Counted from the first letter of the stretch, positions 1 through 8,089 are shown. The stretch: 9,797 nucleotides of DNA from Oscillospiraceae bacterium (GCA_003518885.1 DOXU01000006.1:1-9797); one strand, 5' to 3'. A program made the numbers and translations. The notes: generated from the letters alone by a model not told the origin.

Positions 1-2381
1 CTGATCAATACAGCATCTTCGTAGTTGTAGCCTTCCCATGTCATAAAACCGATCAGAGCATTTTTGCCGAGCGAAATTTCACCGTCTTTAGTAGCCGGTC
101 CATCCGCCAGGACATCGCCCTTCTGGACCCGATCATTTGCATTGACAACCGGAACCTGATTGATACAGGTTCCCTGATTGGAACGCATAAATTTAATAAT
201 ATGATAAGAATCAAGCTTTCCGTCATCAGTGATGACTTCTACTCTATCTGCACTGACACTCTTGACAACACCGGCATGCTTTGCCAGCACACAGACGCCG
301 CTATCAACACCGGCTTTATATTCCATGCCGGTTCCGACAATTGGATGGGCGCTAATATGCAGCGGCACTGCCTGCCGCTGCATGTTGGAACCCATCAATG
401 CACGGTTGGCATCATCATTTTCCAAGAATGGAATCATCGCTGTTGCTACAGAGACAACCATCCGCGGAGAAACATCCATATAATCGGCTTTTTCTGCTTC
501 TACTTCCACGAACTGATCACGGTAACGGCCGTTGACCTTTGCATGCAGAAAATGTCCATCTTTATCCAGCGGCTCATTTGCCTGTGCAACGATGAAATCA
601 TCTTCCACATCCGCTGTCATATAGACAACATCTCTTGTAACAACACCAGTCTTTTTATCGACTTTCCGGAAAGGAGCTTCGATAAAGCCATATTCATTAA
701 TCCGGGCAAAAGTTGCCAGATAGGAAATCAGACCGATGTTCGGGCCTTCAGGCGTCTCAATTGGGCACATACGTCCATAATGCGTATAGTGAACATCACG
801 GACTTCGAATCCTGCACGGTCACGGGATAGGCCGCCAGGTCCTAAAGCAGAAAGACGACGTTTATGTGTCAGTTCTGCCAACGGGTTTGTCTGGTCCATA
901 AACTGAGACAATGGAGAAGATCCAAAAAATTCCTTGATAGCTGAAGTTACGGGGCGAATATTGATCAGGGAATGTGGAGTCAAGACTTCCAGTTCCTGCG
1001 CCTGCAGGGTCATACGTTCACGAATGACTCTCTCCAAACGGGAGAAACCAATTCGGAACTGATTCTGCAGTAATTCGCCGACGGAACGGATTCGACGGTT
1101 GCCCAAATGATCAATATCATCTGTGGTGCCGAGTCCAACCGCCAAGCAGTTCATATAATTAATCGTTGCAAAAATATCATCAATAATGATATGCTTTGGG
1201 ATCAATTCATCAATTCGGCTGCGAATAGCATCTTTGAGATCGTCCCCGGTTGCGCCGGATTCCAGAATCTCATTGAGAATCGTAAAGCGAACGCGTTCAT
1301 TTACGCCGCATTCTTCTTTCGCATCAAAATCGACAAATTTGCGAATATCGACCATCCCGTTGGAAAAGACTTTAACTTCTTTTTCATTAACTGTTACACA
1401 AACACAAGAAACCCCTGCGTCATCCATCTCATGGGCAAGTTCCATATTGACAACAGTGCCTGCCTCAGCCATGAGCTCTCCTGTAGAAGGATTCACCACG
1501 GGTTGGCTCAAAGTCTGGCCGACAATACGACCGGCAAGATTTAATTTTTTATTGTATTTATAACGGCCTACACGGGAAAGATCATATCGACGATCATCAA
1601 AGAACAGGCCATTCAAATGGGCCTGTGCGCTCTCAATGGTCGGCGGCTCACTTGGACGAAGCTTTTTATAAATCTCAAAAAGAGCTTCTTCTGTATTCTT
1701 ACAGGGATCCTTCTCGATTGTGGCGTGCATCCGATCATCGTCACCAAAATAATCATAAATTTCCTGATCGGTTCCGAGTCCCAGCGCTCGGATAAGAATT
1801 GTTACCGGCATTTTACGGTTTTTATCGATCCGCACATAAAAAACATCATTCGCGTCATTTTCATATTCCAACCATGCGCCACGATTCGGAATTACCGTAG
1901 AACTAAAAAGTTCTTTACCGGTCTTATCGTACTCCATCTTATAGTAGACGCCCGGAGAACGAACCAACTGAGAAACAATAACCCGTTCTGCACCATTGAT
2001 AACAAATGTACCACTGTCAGTCATAAGAGGAAAATCACCCATAAAGATTTCCTGCTCTTTAACCTCACCAGTTTCGCGATTAACCAGCCGTGCCATAACA
2101 CGCATGGGGGCGGCATAAGTAACATCACGTTCTTTACATTCTTCAATGCTATATTTTGGCTCATTTTCTATGGTATAATCCACAAAATCAAGCACGAGGT
2201 TCCCGGTAAAATCGGTGATGGCAGATACGTCTTTAAAGACCTCTTTTAGCCCTTCATCAAGAAACCATTGGTAAGAATCTTTCTGCACTTCAATCAAGTT
2301 TGGCATATCAAGGACTTCATTGATGTGCGCAAAGCTCATGCGTACATTCTTGCCAAGCTGCACAGGCTTCACATTCACCAT
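1..2381 (-). CDS. rpoB: DNA-directed RNA polymerase beta subunit, N-terminal ~793 residues (partial at window edge)
   Basis: This is the beta subunit of core RNA polymerase, which together with beta' forms the active centre. The reverse strand reads without interruption from ATG at 2379-2381 to position 1, about 793 codons; the C-terminal part lies outside the window. The protein begins [20 protein letters not shown], followed by typical beta protrusion and lobe sequence. The rifampicin region is clear: [20 protein letters not shown], then RLSALGPGG, encoded near 834-935. Its key residues D496, H506 and S511 have the spacing of E. coli D516, H526 and S531 and are all the sensitive-type residue, so no classical rifampicin-resistance change is seen there. 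A GGAG ribosome site lies at 2395-2398, 13 nt from the ATG, which is rather long. A GTG at codon 2 is an alternative start. The gene is divergent from copA, and no rplL precedes it. Confidence 0.98.
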   Translation of the reverse strand, partial: MVNVKPVQLGKNVRMSFAHINEVLDMPNLIEVQKDSYQWFLDEGLKEVFKDVSAITDFTGNLVLDFVDYTIENEPKYSIEECKERDVTYAAPMRVMARLVNRETGEVKEQEIFMGDFPLMTDSGTFVINGAERVIVSQLVRSPGVYYKMEYDKTGKELFSSTVIPNRGAWLEYENDANDVFYVRIDKNRKMPVTILIRALGLGTDQEIYDYFGDDDRMHATIEKDPCKNTEEALFEIYKKLRPSEPPTIESAQAHLNGLFFDDRRYDLSRVGRYKYNKKLNLAGRIVGQTLSQPVVNPSTGELMAEAGTVVNMELAHEMDDAGVSCVCVTVNEKEVKVFSNGMVDIRKFVDFDAKEECGVNERVRFTILNEILESGATGDDLKDAIRSRIDELIPKHIIIDDIFATINYMNCLAVGLGTTDDIDHLGNRRIRSVGELLQNQFRIGFSRLERVIRERMTLQAQELEVLTPHSLINIRPVTSAIKEFFGSSPLSQFMDQTNPLAELTHKRRLSALGPGGLSRDRAGFEVRDVHYTHYGRMCPIETPEGPNIGLISYLATFARINEYGFIEAPFRKVDKKTGVVTRDVVYMTADVEDDFIVAQANEPLDKDGHFLHAKVNGRYRDQFVEVEAEKADYMDVSPRMVVSVATAMIPFLENDDANRALMGSNMQRQAVPLHISAHPIVGTGMEYKAGVDSGVCVLAKHAGVVKSVSADRVEVITDDGKLDSYHIIKFMRSNQGTCINQVPVVNANDRVQKGDVLADGPATKDGEISLGKNALIGFMTWEGYNYEDAVLI

Positions 2382-2590
2382 ATTAATTCTACCACTCCAA
2401 TCATCAGATTAAGCATCTGTCACGCAGTCCGTCGACCCGATCAAAAGACAAGGTCGAATACGGAAAAGAAATGCCTGCAAAAAATATGCAGGGCTATTGA
2501 ACAATAAAAAGGCATATGCTATAATAGCAATCGAATAAATGTGTAATAAATTGACACATATGCCGCGAACAAAGGCATATTAAGATACAG
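2382..2590 (-). promoter_or_regulatory. Structured rpoB 5' leader with competing stems and a terminator-like hairpin
   Basis: This is the predicted untranslated leader of rpoB, about 208 nt from the promoter at 2597-2625. In transcript order (right to left) it holds: AUAUGCC (2580-2574), which can pair with GGCAUAU (2564-2558); a second partner, CAUAUGCC (2518-2511), that competes for the same middle segment and is followed by UUUUU; a small UGCUA-UUA-UAGCA hairpin (2531-2519); a CCUGCA/UGCAGG stem (2492-2487 with 2479-2474) followed by the U-rich CAUUUCUUUU; a UCGACC/GGUCGA stem (2457-2452 with 2437-2432); and a CAGAU/AUCUG hairpin (2419-2405) just before the ribosome site. The pairings are read directly from the sequence. 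An attenuation role is inferred. No known riboswitch or ribosomal-protein leader was recognised. Confidence 0.5.
2497..2525 (+). promoter_or_regulatory. Plus-strand extended -10 promoter inside the rpoB leader
   Basis: TTGAAC (2497-2502), a 17-nt spacer and TATAAT (2520-2525) preceded by TGC form a good extended -10 promoter. It would start near 2532 and run rightward toward copA. For about 58 nt the RNA would be antisense to the start of the rpoB leader. It could give a long-leader copA transcript or a short antisense RNA. The elements are clear; use in the cell is inferred. Confidence 0.5.
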
Positions 2591-2596
2591 TGTTAT

Positions 2597-2625
2597 ATTA
2601 TACTACTATAGAGGACAGTTGTCAA
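2597..2625 (-). promoter_or_regulatory. Consensus sigma-A promoter for rpoB
   Basis: On the minus strand, TTGACA (2625-2620) and TATAAT (2602-2597) match consensus in all twelve positions with a 17-nt spacer. Transcription would start near 2590. This is the strongest promoter in the window and explains how rpoB is expressed without an adjacent rplJL. Its -35 element overlaps a plus-strand TTGTCA (2619-2624) that could serve copA. Confidence 0.9.
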
Positions 2626-2647
2626 ATATTTTTTACGCCTTTATAGA
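2619..2647 (+). promoter_or_regulatory. Candidate copA promoter sharing its -35 with rpoB
   Basis: TTGTCA (2619-2624, five of six consensus bases), 17 nt, then TATAGA (2642-2647, four of six). It would start near 2654 and give a copA leader of about 145 nt. The -35 is nearly self-complementary with the opposing rpoB -35 at 2620-2625, so the two polymerases would compete for the same bases. A second possibility is TTGAAA at 2706-2711 with an A-rich -10 near 2732-2737, but that spacing is 20 nt. Confidence 0.4.
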
Positions 2648-2730
2648 CTTGTGTTTCTATGACGTCATTTGCATACCTTTATAAAGGAAAAGAGTCCCCT
2701 TTTAGTTGAAATAGTGTGTTATCTTTTACA

Positions 2731-2758
2731 GTAAAAATTAGAGTACTCTAATTTTTAC
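2731..2758. promoter_or_regulatory. Perfect 28-bp palindrome, probable operator upstream of copA
   Basis: The left arm GTAAAAATTAGAGT (2731-2744) is the exact reverse complement of the right arm ACTCTAATTTTTAC (2745-2758). There is no spacer and no mismatch. It ends 39 nt before the copA ATG. It is poor in GC and lacks a U tail beyond its own arm, so it is unlikely to be a terminator. The core TTAG-N6-CTAA resembles the half-site layout of DtxR/MntR-type operators, but it does not match a CopY or CsoR site that I can name. A related 28-bp sequence lies before the ferritin gene at 5272-5299. Confidence 0.65.
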
Positions 2759-2797
2759 GTGAGTATGTTCCCCCGCGTTCGCTTAAAGGAGGTTCTC

Positions 2798-4990
2798 ATG
2801 ACCACAAAAGAAACTTATGCTATTACTGGTATGAGTTGTGCCGCTTGCTCCGCTCGTATTGAAAAAAAATTGAACTCGCTAAATGGTGTAAAAGCAACAG
2901 TTAATTTGGCCACCGAAAAGGCTGCTGTTGAGTTTGATACAGATAAAGTAGACAGTGCATTAATTATCAAATCGGTTAAAAAACTCGGATATGGTGCCAT
3001 AAAAAAAGATGCCGATTCAGCTAAAAAGGAGCGAGAGGCTAAGCAAAGGCAACTTCGTTCTTTACAAATTTCTCTGATTGTTTCTATTATATTGACGATT
3101 CCGTTTGTCATCAATATGATTCTTAACATGATGCATATTTCCACAATCATGCAAAATCCAATATTGCAATTCATTCTTGCCACGATCATCCAATTCGGTA
3201 TAGGTTGGCGGTTTTATCGGAACGCTTTTTTAACACTGCGCTCTAAAGGCACAAACATGGATGTACTGGTTGCTTTGGGCACTTCTGCCTCCTACTTCTT
3301 CAGTATTTACATTGCATTTTTTTCTGCACCCGGCCACGGAAAATATGGCCTTTATTTTGAAACATCTGCTGTTATTATTACCCTTATTCTTTTGGGAAAA
3401 TTTTTCGAGGCTTCCGCCAAAAGCCGTACCGGCGATGCAATAAAAAAACTGATGGGGCTGCAAGCAAAAACCGCACACATTCTGCGTGAAGGAAAAGAAT
3501 TGACCATCCCGATCGATCAAGTGCAAACGGATGATGTCATCTTTGTTCGACCGGGTGAAAAGATTCCAACAGACGGAATCATCCTATCGGGTAACTCTTC
3601 GATTGATGAATCCATGTTAACTGGCGAGAGTCTACCGGTCGATAAAAATATAGGTGATTCCGTCATCGGCGCAACCATTAACAAACTTGGAACTTTCCAA
3701 TATCGGGCAACGCGTGTTGGAAAAGATGCCGCTTTAGCACAAATCATCCAATTAGTAGAGGATGCGCAAGGATCAAAAGCACCTATTCAAAAAATTGCAG
3801 ATAAAATATCTGGAATTTTCGTTCCGATTGTATTAGCCATCGCTTTAATCACCTTTCTATTGCACTTATTTATCACGGGTGACATCACCTCTTCCATCAT
3901 CAGCGCAGTAGCTGTTTTGGTTATTGCCTGCCCTTGCTCTCTAGGTCTGGCTACACCAACCGCGATTATGGTGGGGACTGGCATTGGTGCCTCTGCTGGA
4001 ATTTTATTTAAAGGCGGAGAATATCTAGAAGTTTGCGAAAAAATCAATGCTGTTGTTTTGGATAAAACCGGGACAATCACTTATGGACGTCCGGCCGTGA
4101 CTGATGTTGTTCCTTTTGATTTATCCGAAAAAGAAGCGATTCGCTTGGCGGGAATTGTGGAATTAAATTCTGAGCATCCTTTGGGTCAAGCAATCGCGGA
4201 GGCCGCCACAAAAGACAAGAGCCTTCCCCAACCGGAAAAGTTCGAAGCGATTCCTGGAAAGGGTGTCCGTGCCGAAGTAGACGGACAAGCCTATTTTTTG
4301 GGTACCCGTACATTAATGCGGGAAGTTGGACTTCAAACTACCCCATTGGAGGATTCTCTCCTTCGTTTTGAGCAGGATGGCAAAACCGCCATGCTCCTCT
4401 CCAACAAGCAGAAAATTCTTGCCATTATCGCTGTAGCTGATACAATAAAAGAAAATGCGCACGCAGTTGTGGCAGAACTGCGTAAAATGGGCATTGAACC
4501 TTATATGTTAACCGGAGACAACACACGTACTGCCACTGCAATCGCAAAACAGGCTGGAATTGAGCATATTATGGCAGAGGTCCTTCCTGAAAACAAAGCA
4601 GCAGAGGTCGAAAAAATACAAAAATCCGGGAAATTTGTCGCTATGGTAGGCGACGGCATTAATGATGCTCCTGCCTTAGCGCGGGCAGACATTGGTATTG
4701 CGATGGGTACTGGCACAGATGTTGCCATAGAAGCCGCTGATATCACTCTCATGCGCGGTGACTTGCAATCTATCTCGCAAGCTATTGAATTATCCAGACG
4801 TACCATGCGTAAAATCAGACAAAATCTGTTTTGGGCGCTTTTTTATAATTCCATTGGAATTCCGTTCGCGGCTATAGGTTTACTTAATCCTATGATCGCG
4901 GGGGCCGCTATGGCTTTCAGTTCCGTGACTGTTGTTACAAACTCACTTAGCCTACGGCGTTTCCACCCAACGGACTCCCATTCAAATTAA
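2798..4990 (+). CDS. copA: Cu(+)-exporting P1B-type ATPase
   Basis: This integral membrane pump uses ATP to expel Cu(I) from the cytoplasm. It has 730 residues, usual for a CopA with one metal-binding domain. In order: an N-terminal heavy-metal-associated domain with GMSCAAC (Met12, Cys14, Cys17); paired membrane helices from about residue 88; the actuator-domain TGES (275-278); the transport motif CPC (378-380); the phosphorylation site DKTGT with Asp422; the HP motif (460-461); MLTGDN (570-575); GDGIND (618-623); and final helices with YN (683-684) and MAFSS (705-709). CPC plus YN plus MxxSS is the Cu(I) subgroup signature. The ATG at 2798 is chosen because AAAGGAGG (2785-2792) lies 5 nt upstream; an in-frame GTG at 2759 would read through that ribosome site. 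copZ follows after 37 nt. Confidence 0.96.
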   Translation: MTTKETYAITGMSCAACSARIEKKLNSLNGVKATVNLATEKAAVEFDTDKVDSALIIKSVKKLGYGAIKKDADSAKKEREAKQRQLRSLQISLIVSIILTIPFVINMILNMMHISTIMQNPILQFILATIIQFGIGWRFYRNAFLTLRSKGTNMDVLVALGTSASYFFSIYIAFFSAPGHGKYGLYFETSAVIITLILLGKFFEASAKSRTGDAIKKLMGLQAKTAHILREGKELTIPIDQVQTDDVIFVRPGEKIPTDGIILSGNSSIDESMLTGESLPVDKNIGDSVIGATINKLGTFQYRATRVGKDAALAQIIQLVEDAQGSKAPIQKIADKISGIFVPIVLAIALITFLLHLFITGDITSSIISAVAVLVIACPCSLGLATPTAIMVGTGIGASAGILFKGGEYLEVCEKINAVVLDKTGTITYGRPAVTDVVPFDLSEKEAIRLAGIVELNSEHPLGQAIAEAATKDKSLPQPEKFEAIPGKGVRAEVDGQAYFLGTRTLMREVGLQTTPLEDSLLRFEQDGKTAMLLSNKQKILAIIAVADTIKENAHAVVAELRKMGIEPYMLTGDNTRTATAIAKQAGIEHIMAEVLPENKAAEVEKIQKSGKFVAMVGDGINDAPALARADIGIAMGTGTDVAIEAADITLMRGDLQSISQAIELSRRTMRKIRQNLFWALFYNSIGIPFAAIGLLNPMIAGAAMAFSSVTVVTNSLSLRRFHPTDSHSN

Positions 4991-5027
4991 AGGTACAATT
5001 TTATCCATGTCTAAGGAGGACTTTACT

Positions 5028-5234
5028 ATGAAAGTAAAAGAAGATATTACGGTAAATGGAATGAGCTGTAAACATTGCGTAAAGGCTGTTACCGAGGCCG
5101 TAAAGGCACTTGATGGCGTCAAAAAAGTGAAGGTCAACCTGGAAAAGAAAAATGCCCTTGTTGAATATGACGACGAAAAAACGAACATTGAGGCTATTAA
5201 AGCGGCAATCAATGATGCTGGTTATTCCGCCTGA
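5028..5234 (+). CDS. copZ: CopZ-like copper chaperone, single HMA domain
   Basis: This is a small cytosolic protein of 68 residues that consists of one heavy-metal-associated domain. The motif GMSCKHC places Met12, Cys14, His16 and Cys17 at the metal site, and the rest follows the beta-alpha-beta-beta-alpha-beta pattern, ending in AGYSA. CopZ proteins of Firmicutes bind Cu(I) through the two cysteines and hand it to the ATPase or to a copper sensor. The CopZ of Bacillus subtilis has a closely similar GMSCQHC site. The start at 5028 is supported by AAGGAGGA (5013-5020), 7 nt upstream; the in-frame ATG at 5007 precedes that site and is rejected. The gene lies 37 nt after copA and is surely cotranscribed. 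No terminator separates it from the ferritin gene. Confidence 0.92.
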   Translation: MKVKEDITVNGMSCKHCVKAVTEAVKALDGVKKVKVNLEKKNALVEYDDEKTNIEAIKAAINDAGYSA

Positions 5235-5249
5235 TTTTTCTCTTTTAAC

Positions 5250-5278
5250 TTGAATTTCTTCCACAGAAAGAGTAAAAT
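5250..5278 (+). promoter_or_regulatory. Promoter of the ferritin gene
   Basis: TTGAAT (5250-5255), 17 nt, then TAAAAT (5273-5278), with predicted start near 5285. The -10 element lies in the left arm of the palindrome-like sequence at 5272-5299, so a bound protein there would block the promoter. Read-through from copA-copZ is also possible, because no terminator is seen between copZ and this site. Confidence 0.65.
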
Positions 5279-5299
5279 TAAAATACGACTAATTTTTAG
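5272..5299. promoter_or_regulatory. Degenerate copy of the copA palindrome over the ferritin promoter
   Basis: This 28-bp stretch starts GTAAAA and ends CTAATTTTTAG. Aligned without gaps to the perfect palindrome at 2731-2758 it matches at 19 of 28 positions, including the first six bases and ten consecutive bases near the right end (CTAATTTTTA). It overlaps the -10 and the predicted transcription start, the usual position for a repressor site. The two-fold symmetry is weaker than in the copA copy. Since both sites are AT-rich, part of the match could be chance. Confidence 0.45.
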
Positions 5300-5321
5300 T
5301 GTATAAAAAGGAGGACTTATC

Positions 5322-5834
5322 ATGCTTGGATCGGAAATCAAAAAGTTGCTGGAAGATCAAGTAAAACATGAATTCCATTCTGCCTACATTTATTTAGGAA
5401 TGCATACGTACTATGCAGGCAAAAACCTCAATGGCTTTGCCAATTGGTTTGATGTGCAAGTAAAAGAAGAATGTGATCATGGTAGACTTATGCTTCAATA
5501 TCTTTTAAACAACGGAGAAGTGGCTGAATTTTCTGCTATTGATGCGATTACTTCAGATTATGATTCTTTCAGAGCACCTCTCGAAGAAGCTTACAAACAC
5601 GAAGTTCTGATAACGGAAAAAATCAACAGGATTTACGAAGCCGCCTACTCTGCAAAGGACTTCCGCACTTTACGTTTTCTGGACTGGTTTATTCAGGAAC
5701 AGGGCGAAGAGGAAAAAAATGTCGACGATCTGATAAAAAGATACGACCTTTTTGGGAAAGACAGCCAAGGGCTTTATCAATTAGACACCGAACTCGCTGC
5801 ACGCGTTTACACTGCACCATCTTTGGTTCTCTAA
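5322..5834 (+). CDS. ftnA: Non-heme ferritin (FtnA type)
   Basis: This is an iron-storage protein that oxidises Fe(II) and lays it down as ferric mineral inside a 24-subunit shell. It has 170 residues, the normal length for bacterial ferritin. The ferroxidase centre residues fall at the positions known from E. coli FtnA: Glu17, Tyr24, Glu50, His53, Glu94, Gln127 and Glu130, with an extra Glu49 of the third-iron-site type. No heme-binding methionine in the bacterioferritin style is evident. The ATG at 5322 follows AAAGGAGG (5307-5314) by 7 nt. It lies 87 nt after copZ and has its own promoter. A strong terminator at 5855-5887 ends the unit. Placement behind a copper exporter suggests joint response to metal or oxidative stress; that is inference. 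Confidence 0.95.
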   Translation: MLGSEIKKLLEDQVKHEFHSAYIYLGMHTYYAGKNLNGFANWFDVQVKEECDHGRLMLQYLLNNGEVAEFSAIDAITSDYDSFRAPLEEAYKHEVLITEKINRIYEAAYSAKDFRTLRFLDWFIQEQGEEEKNVDDLIKRYDLFGKDSQGLYQLDTELAARVYTAPSLVL

Positions 5835-5854
5835 TAAGATTCGGATAACATCAA

Positions 5855-5887
5855 AAGGACCACCCAAAATCGGGTGGTCCTTTTTTT
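5855..5887 (+). terminator. Intrinsic terminator after ferritin, probably bidirectional
   Basis: An 11-bp stem, AAGGACCACCC (5855-5865) with GGGTGGTCCTT (5872-5882), encloses a six-base loop and is followed by an unbroken T run to 5887. On the reverse strand the same stem is followed by TTTT, so it can also end the convergent operon that stops at 5906. Confidence 0.95.
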
Positions 5888-5905
5888 CATCATAATATGT
5901 GCTAT

Positions 5906-6427
5906 CTATCTACGGTGCAAATGGCGACGAAATCGCAAAAAGTAAACCGTAATCAGCCTTGTCACTGCAATGTCATACAAGACAAACGCAATATTCAAAA
6001 GAACAAGGATCAATAAATAACCATATTTTACTACGCCATTTGGTAGGCCAAACAGCTGAACGGTAATGAAATAGGCAGCCGTTAAACAGGCATTAAATAA
6101 TAGAAACTTTAAAACCCACTGGCACACTCTATTTTGAAATCGTTCAATCGATCGCTTCAATAATGGATAGTGCCCAAAAAAGAAAATGTAATAAATTACG
6201 ACTCCCTTATCTGGACAGAGAAGTGCTGCTAAAATAGAGACCGCTGCAAAAATCACCCACGCCCATTTAATTGAAGAAACCTCGCCAACAATCACAATTA
6301 AAAGAAGCCCAGCAATAGCTGGCATAATCATTTGCGCAATGGGAACTACGCTTCCAAGAAAAAGGAAGATCAAGGAGAGTGCAGCCGTTACACCACCAAG
6401 TGCAACAATTCTCGCTTGATTTGCCAT
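5906..6427 (-). CDS. Six-helix membrane protein of unknown function
   Basis: I do not recognise a named family with confidence. The 173-residue protein is very hydrophobic, with about six predicted membrane helices near residues 8-28, 30-49, 53-71, 75-90, 107-128 and 133-157, and a basic C-terminus (FRRHLHRR). The start, a GG pair then a hydrophobic stretch and a proline-containing second helix, together with the size, recalls substrate-binding S components of ECF vitamin transporters. There is no diagnostic motif to prove this. The ATG at 6425-6427 has a GAGGGG ribosome site (6433-6438) 5 nt upstream. It is the last gene of a three-gene unit, 27 nt after the J-domain gene, and converges on the ferritin gene with a shared terminator. 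Cotranscription suggests it may place the J-domain partner at the membrane. Confidence 0.8.
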   Translation of the reverse strand: MANQARIVALGGVTAALSLIFLFLGSVVPIAQMIMPAIAGLLLIVIVGEVSSIKWAWVIFAAVSILAALLCPDKGVVIYYIFFFGHYPLLKRSIERFQNRVCQWVLKFLLFNACLTAAYFITVQLFGLPNGVVKYGYLLILVLLNIAFVLYDIAVTRLITVYFLRFRRHLHRR

Positions 6428-6454
6428 CTAATCCCCTCTTTCTTCTTTTTCAAT

Positions 6455-7102
6455 TTAGCATCCACCGCCGCCGAATCCACCGCAAAGGCAATCAGCGCAC
6501 ATCAACCCCGTACAAATATCGCAGCTCGTACATCCTCCCTGCTGCTGATTTGAAACATTATACCCACCGCCAAATCCGCCAAATCCATTCATTTGTCCCG
6601 AAAGGCGATTTAGGGCCTCTTTATACTCTGGATTGTTGGGGTCCTGTCTACAGGCATTTTGAAAATTGATATAGGCCTCATTAACCCAGCCTTTTCTATA
6701 CATTACACTTCCCATTAAAAAATGCCACTCCGCATCGCGTTGACTGATAGGGACTGCATCCAAAACACTCTGCGCTTGTCCAATTTGACCTGCATTAATC
6801 ATGGAACGAACATGTGCAAAATTTGACGAAGAGGCTCCCGCATATCCAGTAGATGTACTACTACTATATCCAGCGTTTGAGTAACCCGAGTGGGAAGAGC
6901 CCCCACCATGGCCACCACGCTGCGTTACAACCGTATTGTAAGCCTCATTGATCTCTTTCATCTTTTCAGTCGCCAAATCGGCCAACGGATTATTAACATA
7001 GTTATCAGGATGATACTTTTTCACAAGTTTACGATAGGCGGCCTTGACTTCTTCATCGGAAGCATTGGAAGAAATCCCAAGCACCTGATACGGATCGGTC
7101 AT
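6455..7102 (-). CDS. J-domain protein with TPR-like middle and Cys/Gly-rich tail
   Basis: This is a putative Hsp70 co-chaperone of 215 residues. Residues 1-60 form a J domain starting [19 protein letters not shown], with the essential HPD at 31-33, which stimulates DnaK ATP hydrolysis. A Ser/Gly/Tyr-rich linker (62-93) follows. Residues 94-168 look like TPR helices, including [16 protein letters not shown] and the DPNNPEY turn. The tail, 172-215, is glycine-rich and carries seven cysteines (191, 194, 197, 202, 205, 207, 215), beginning CTSCDIC. It lacks the CxxCxGxG zinc repeats and substrate domains of true DnaJ, so dnaJ would be the wrong symbol. The tail may bind metal or form disulfides; that is inference. 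The ribosome site is weak. The gene is 37 nt downstream of the DUF5685 gene and 27 nt upstream of the membrane-protein gene. Confidence 0.92.
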   Translation of the reverse strand: MTDPYQVLGISSNASDEEVKAAYRKLVKKYHPDNYVNNPLADLATEKMKEINEAYNTVVTQRGGHGGGSSHSGYSNAGYSSSTSTGYAGASSSNFAHVRSMINAGQIGQAQSVLDAVPISQRDAEWHFLMGSVMYRKGWVNEAYINFQNACRQDPNNPEYKEALNRLSGQMNGFGGFGGGYNVSNQQQGGCTSCDICTGLMCADCLCGGFGGGGC

Positions 7103-7139
7103 AATATATCCAGCTTTCTCTTTCTTTGGTAAAGGGCAA

Positions 7140-8006
7140 TCAGCGTTGCTTAGAAAATGTTTGTTCCACTACAGTATGCTGCATATGTGGCAAACCAAGC
7201 GTAAGTGTATTTTCCATCACACCCGCATTATAACGAACGGATAACAGTGCAAATGCAGCTTGCATCTCATATAAGCAGGAATTCAAAAATGCTTGTGCCC
7301 GTTTTCGCGCTGCCTTTAAATCCGACTGTGAATTCAACTTCCACGCGCAAGCAAAAGGATTATAATCTCCACTATGGATATCCTGGTCTAAATCATCAGT
7401 GGCATCCATAAGATAAACCCATCTGCCCATAAAATAGCCAAACCGGGAAAGAATACGTTCATTCTCCGTATTGTGTGCAGAAATCAGCAGCAAAACAGCC
7501 ATCATTTGTCCAGTCGGATCAGCCGCCGCATCAATTCCCACCCGATTTTTTTCGGCCAAATCTTGCGCTTGCATAGCTTTGGTAATACGCTCTGCTGCCT
7601 CCGGCTGCCGTTTTTCCGCTTTTCTTTTTGCAAAAGTGGAAAATAAAAGTAAAATGGCCGCAGCAATTTTATGTGGCAATGAAGCATCATGTAAATTATC
7701 TTTTAATTTATAATATAAAAGAAGCATTGCACAATCAGCAGCAAAATCTGTTGCCTCATTCTGCACGCAAGTAGGGTGCGGACGAAAAGGAGCAGATACA
7801 CAACGACGTTTACAAACAGCCGGTGATTCCTGTTGCAAAGAAAGTGTCAACATTGCTAGCCACGTTAAATCGTATGTTAGAAAAAAACGGGCTATAAATG
7901 TGTAACGTTTACCCAATGTGTGGCACAAACCACAATAAACAGAGCGATAAGCCTCATATTCCCGCATTTTCAATTCGGGTTGAAAAGGCCTGATATAGCC
8001 GAACAA
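7140..8006 (-). CDS. DUF5685 family protein
   Basis: This is an uncharacterised 288-residue protein. The opening [20 protein letters not shown] and YCGLC (Cys25, Cys28) are the hallmark I associate with DUF5685 proteins of Firmicutes. Further cysteines at 65, 69, 80 and 92 could complete a metal site. It is largely helical. Two acidic motifs stand out: KLKDNLHD (Asp103, Asp107) and DATDDLDQD (201-209) followed by SGDYNPF. Their spacing and helical setting recall the paired Asp-rich motifs of class I isoprenoid synthases, but no enzyme activity is established. The start codon is TTG at 8004-8006, supported by AGGAAGGG (8014-8021) 7 nt upstream and by the conserved MFGY beginning. It is the first gene of the operon with the J-domain and membrane-protein genes. 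Confidence 0.88.
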   Translation of the reverse strand: MFGYIRPFQPELKMREYEAYRSVYCGLCHTLGKRYTFIARFFLTYDLTWLAMLTLSLQQESPAVCKRRCVSAPFRPHPTCVQNEATDFAADCAMLLLYYKLKDNLHDASLPHKIAAAILLLFSTFAKRKAEKRQPEAAERITKAMQAQDLAEKNRVGIDAAADPTGQMMAVLLLISAHNTENERILSRFGYFMGRWVYLMDATDDLDQDIHSGDYNPFACAWKLNSQSDLKAARKRAQAFLNSCLYEMQAAFALLSVRYNAGVMENTLTLGLPHMQHTVVEQTFSKQR

Positions 8007-8045
8007 ACAATTTCCCTTCCTGACTTTATGTACTTATTACTTATT

Positions 8046-8071
8046 AAAAGGCACCCCTATTAAAGAGCGCC
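8046..8071 (-). terminator. Terminator-like hairpin between the flavodiiron and DUF5685 genes
   Basis: On the minus strand GGCGCTC (8071-8065) pairs with GGGTGCC (8056-8050), seven pairs of which two are G-U, with an eight-base loop. TTTT (8049-8046) and an AT-rich run follow. It can end the flavodiiron protein transcript. It also lies downstream of the predicted promoter at 8090-8118, so it could act as an attenuator for the DUF5685 operon. An overlapping imperfect palindrome, ATTAAAGAG-CGC-CTCTCTAAT (8059-8079), offers a competing fold. Confidence 0.5.
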
Positions 8072-8089
8072 TCTCTAATCTGTTCTTAT

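Noticed and set aside
834..935. Possible rifampicin-resistance substitution in rpoB
   Set aside because: The Asp, His and Ser at the classical resistance positions are all the sensitive-type residues.
201..2507. Several long plus-strand reading frames opposite rpoB
   Set aside because: They mirror the conserved rpoB coding frame, lack good ribosome sites and show no recognisable domain.
2382..2590. L10-type ribosomal protein leader before rpoB
   Set aside because: No rplJ or rplL follows and the kink-turn motif of the L10 leader was not recognised.
2614..2623. GACAGTTGTC as a CopY/BlaI-type box
   Set aside because: It fits GACAnnTGTC but half of it is simply the rpoB -35 element, and a single short site is likely by chance.
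2659..2668. ATGACGTCAT 10-bp palindrome upstream of copA
   Set aside because: It is short, not repeated elsewhere in the window, and fits no copper-sensor site known to me.
2676..2687. CCTTTATAAAGG palindrome, with CCTTTATA repeated at 2638-2645
   Set aside because: It is AT-rich, short and without a U tail; it could be structure in a copA leader but nothing supports a function.
2759..2797. GTG start giving copA 13 extra residues
   Set aside because: It would translate through the AAAGGAGG site at 2785-2792, which is ideally placed for ATG 2798.
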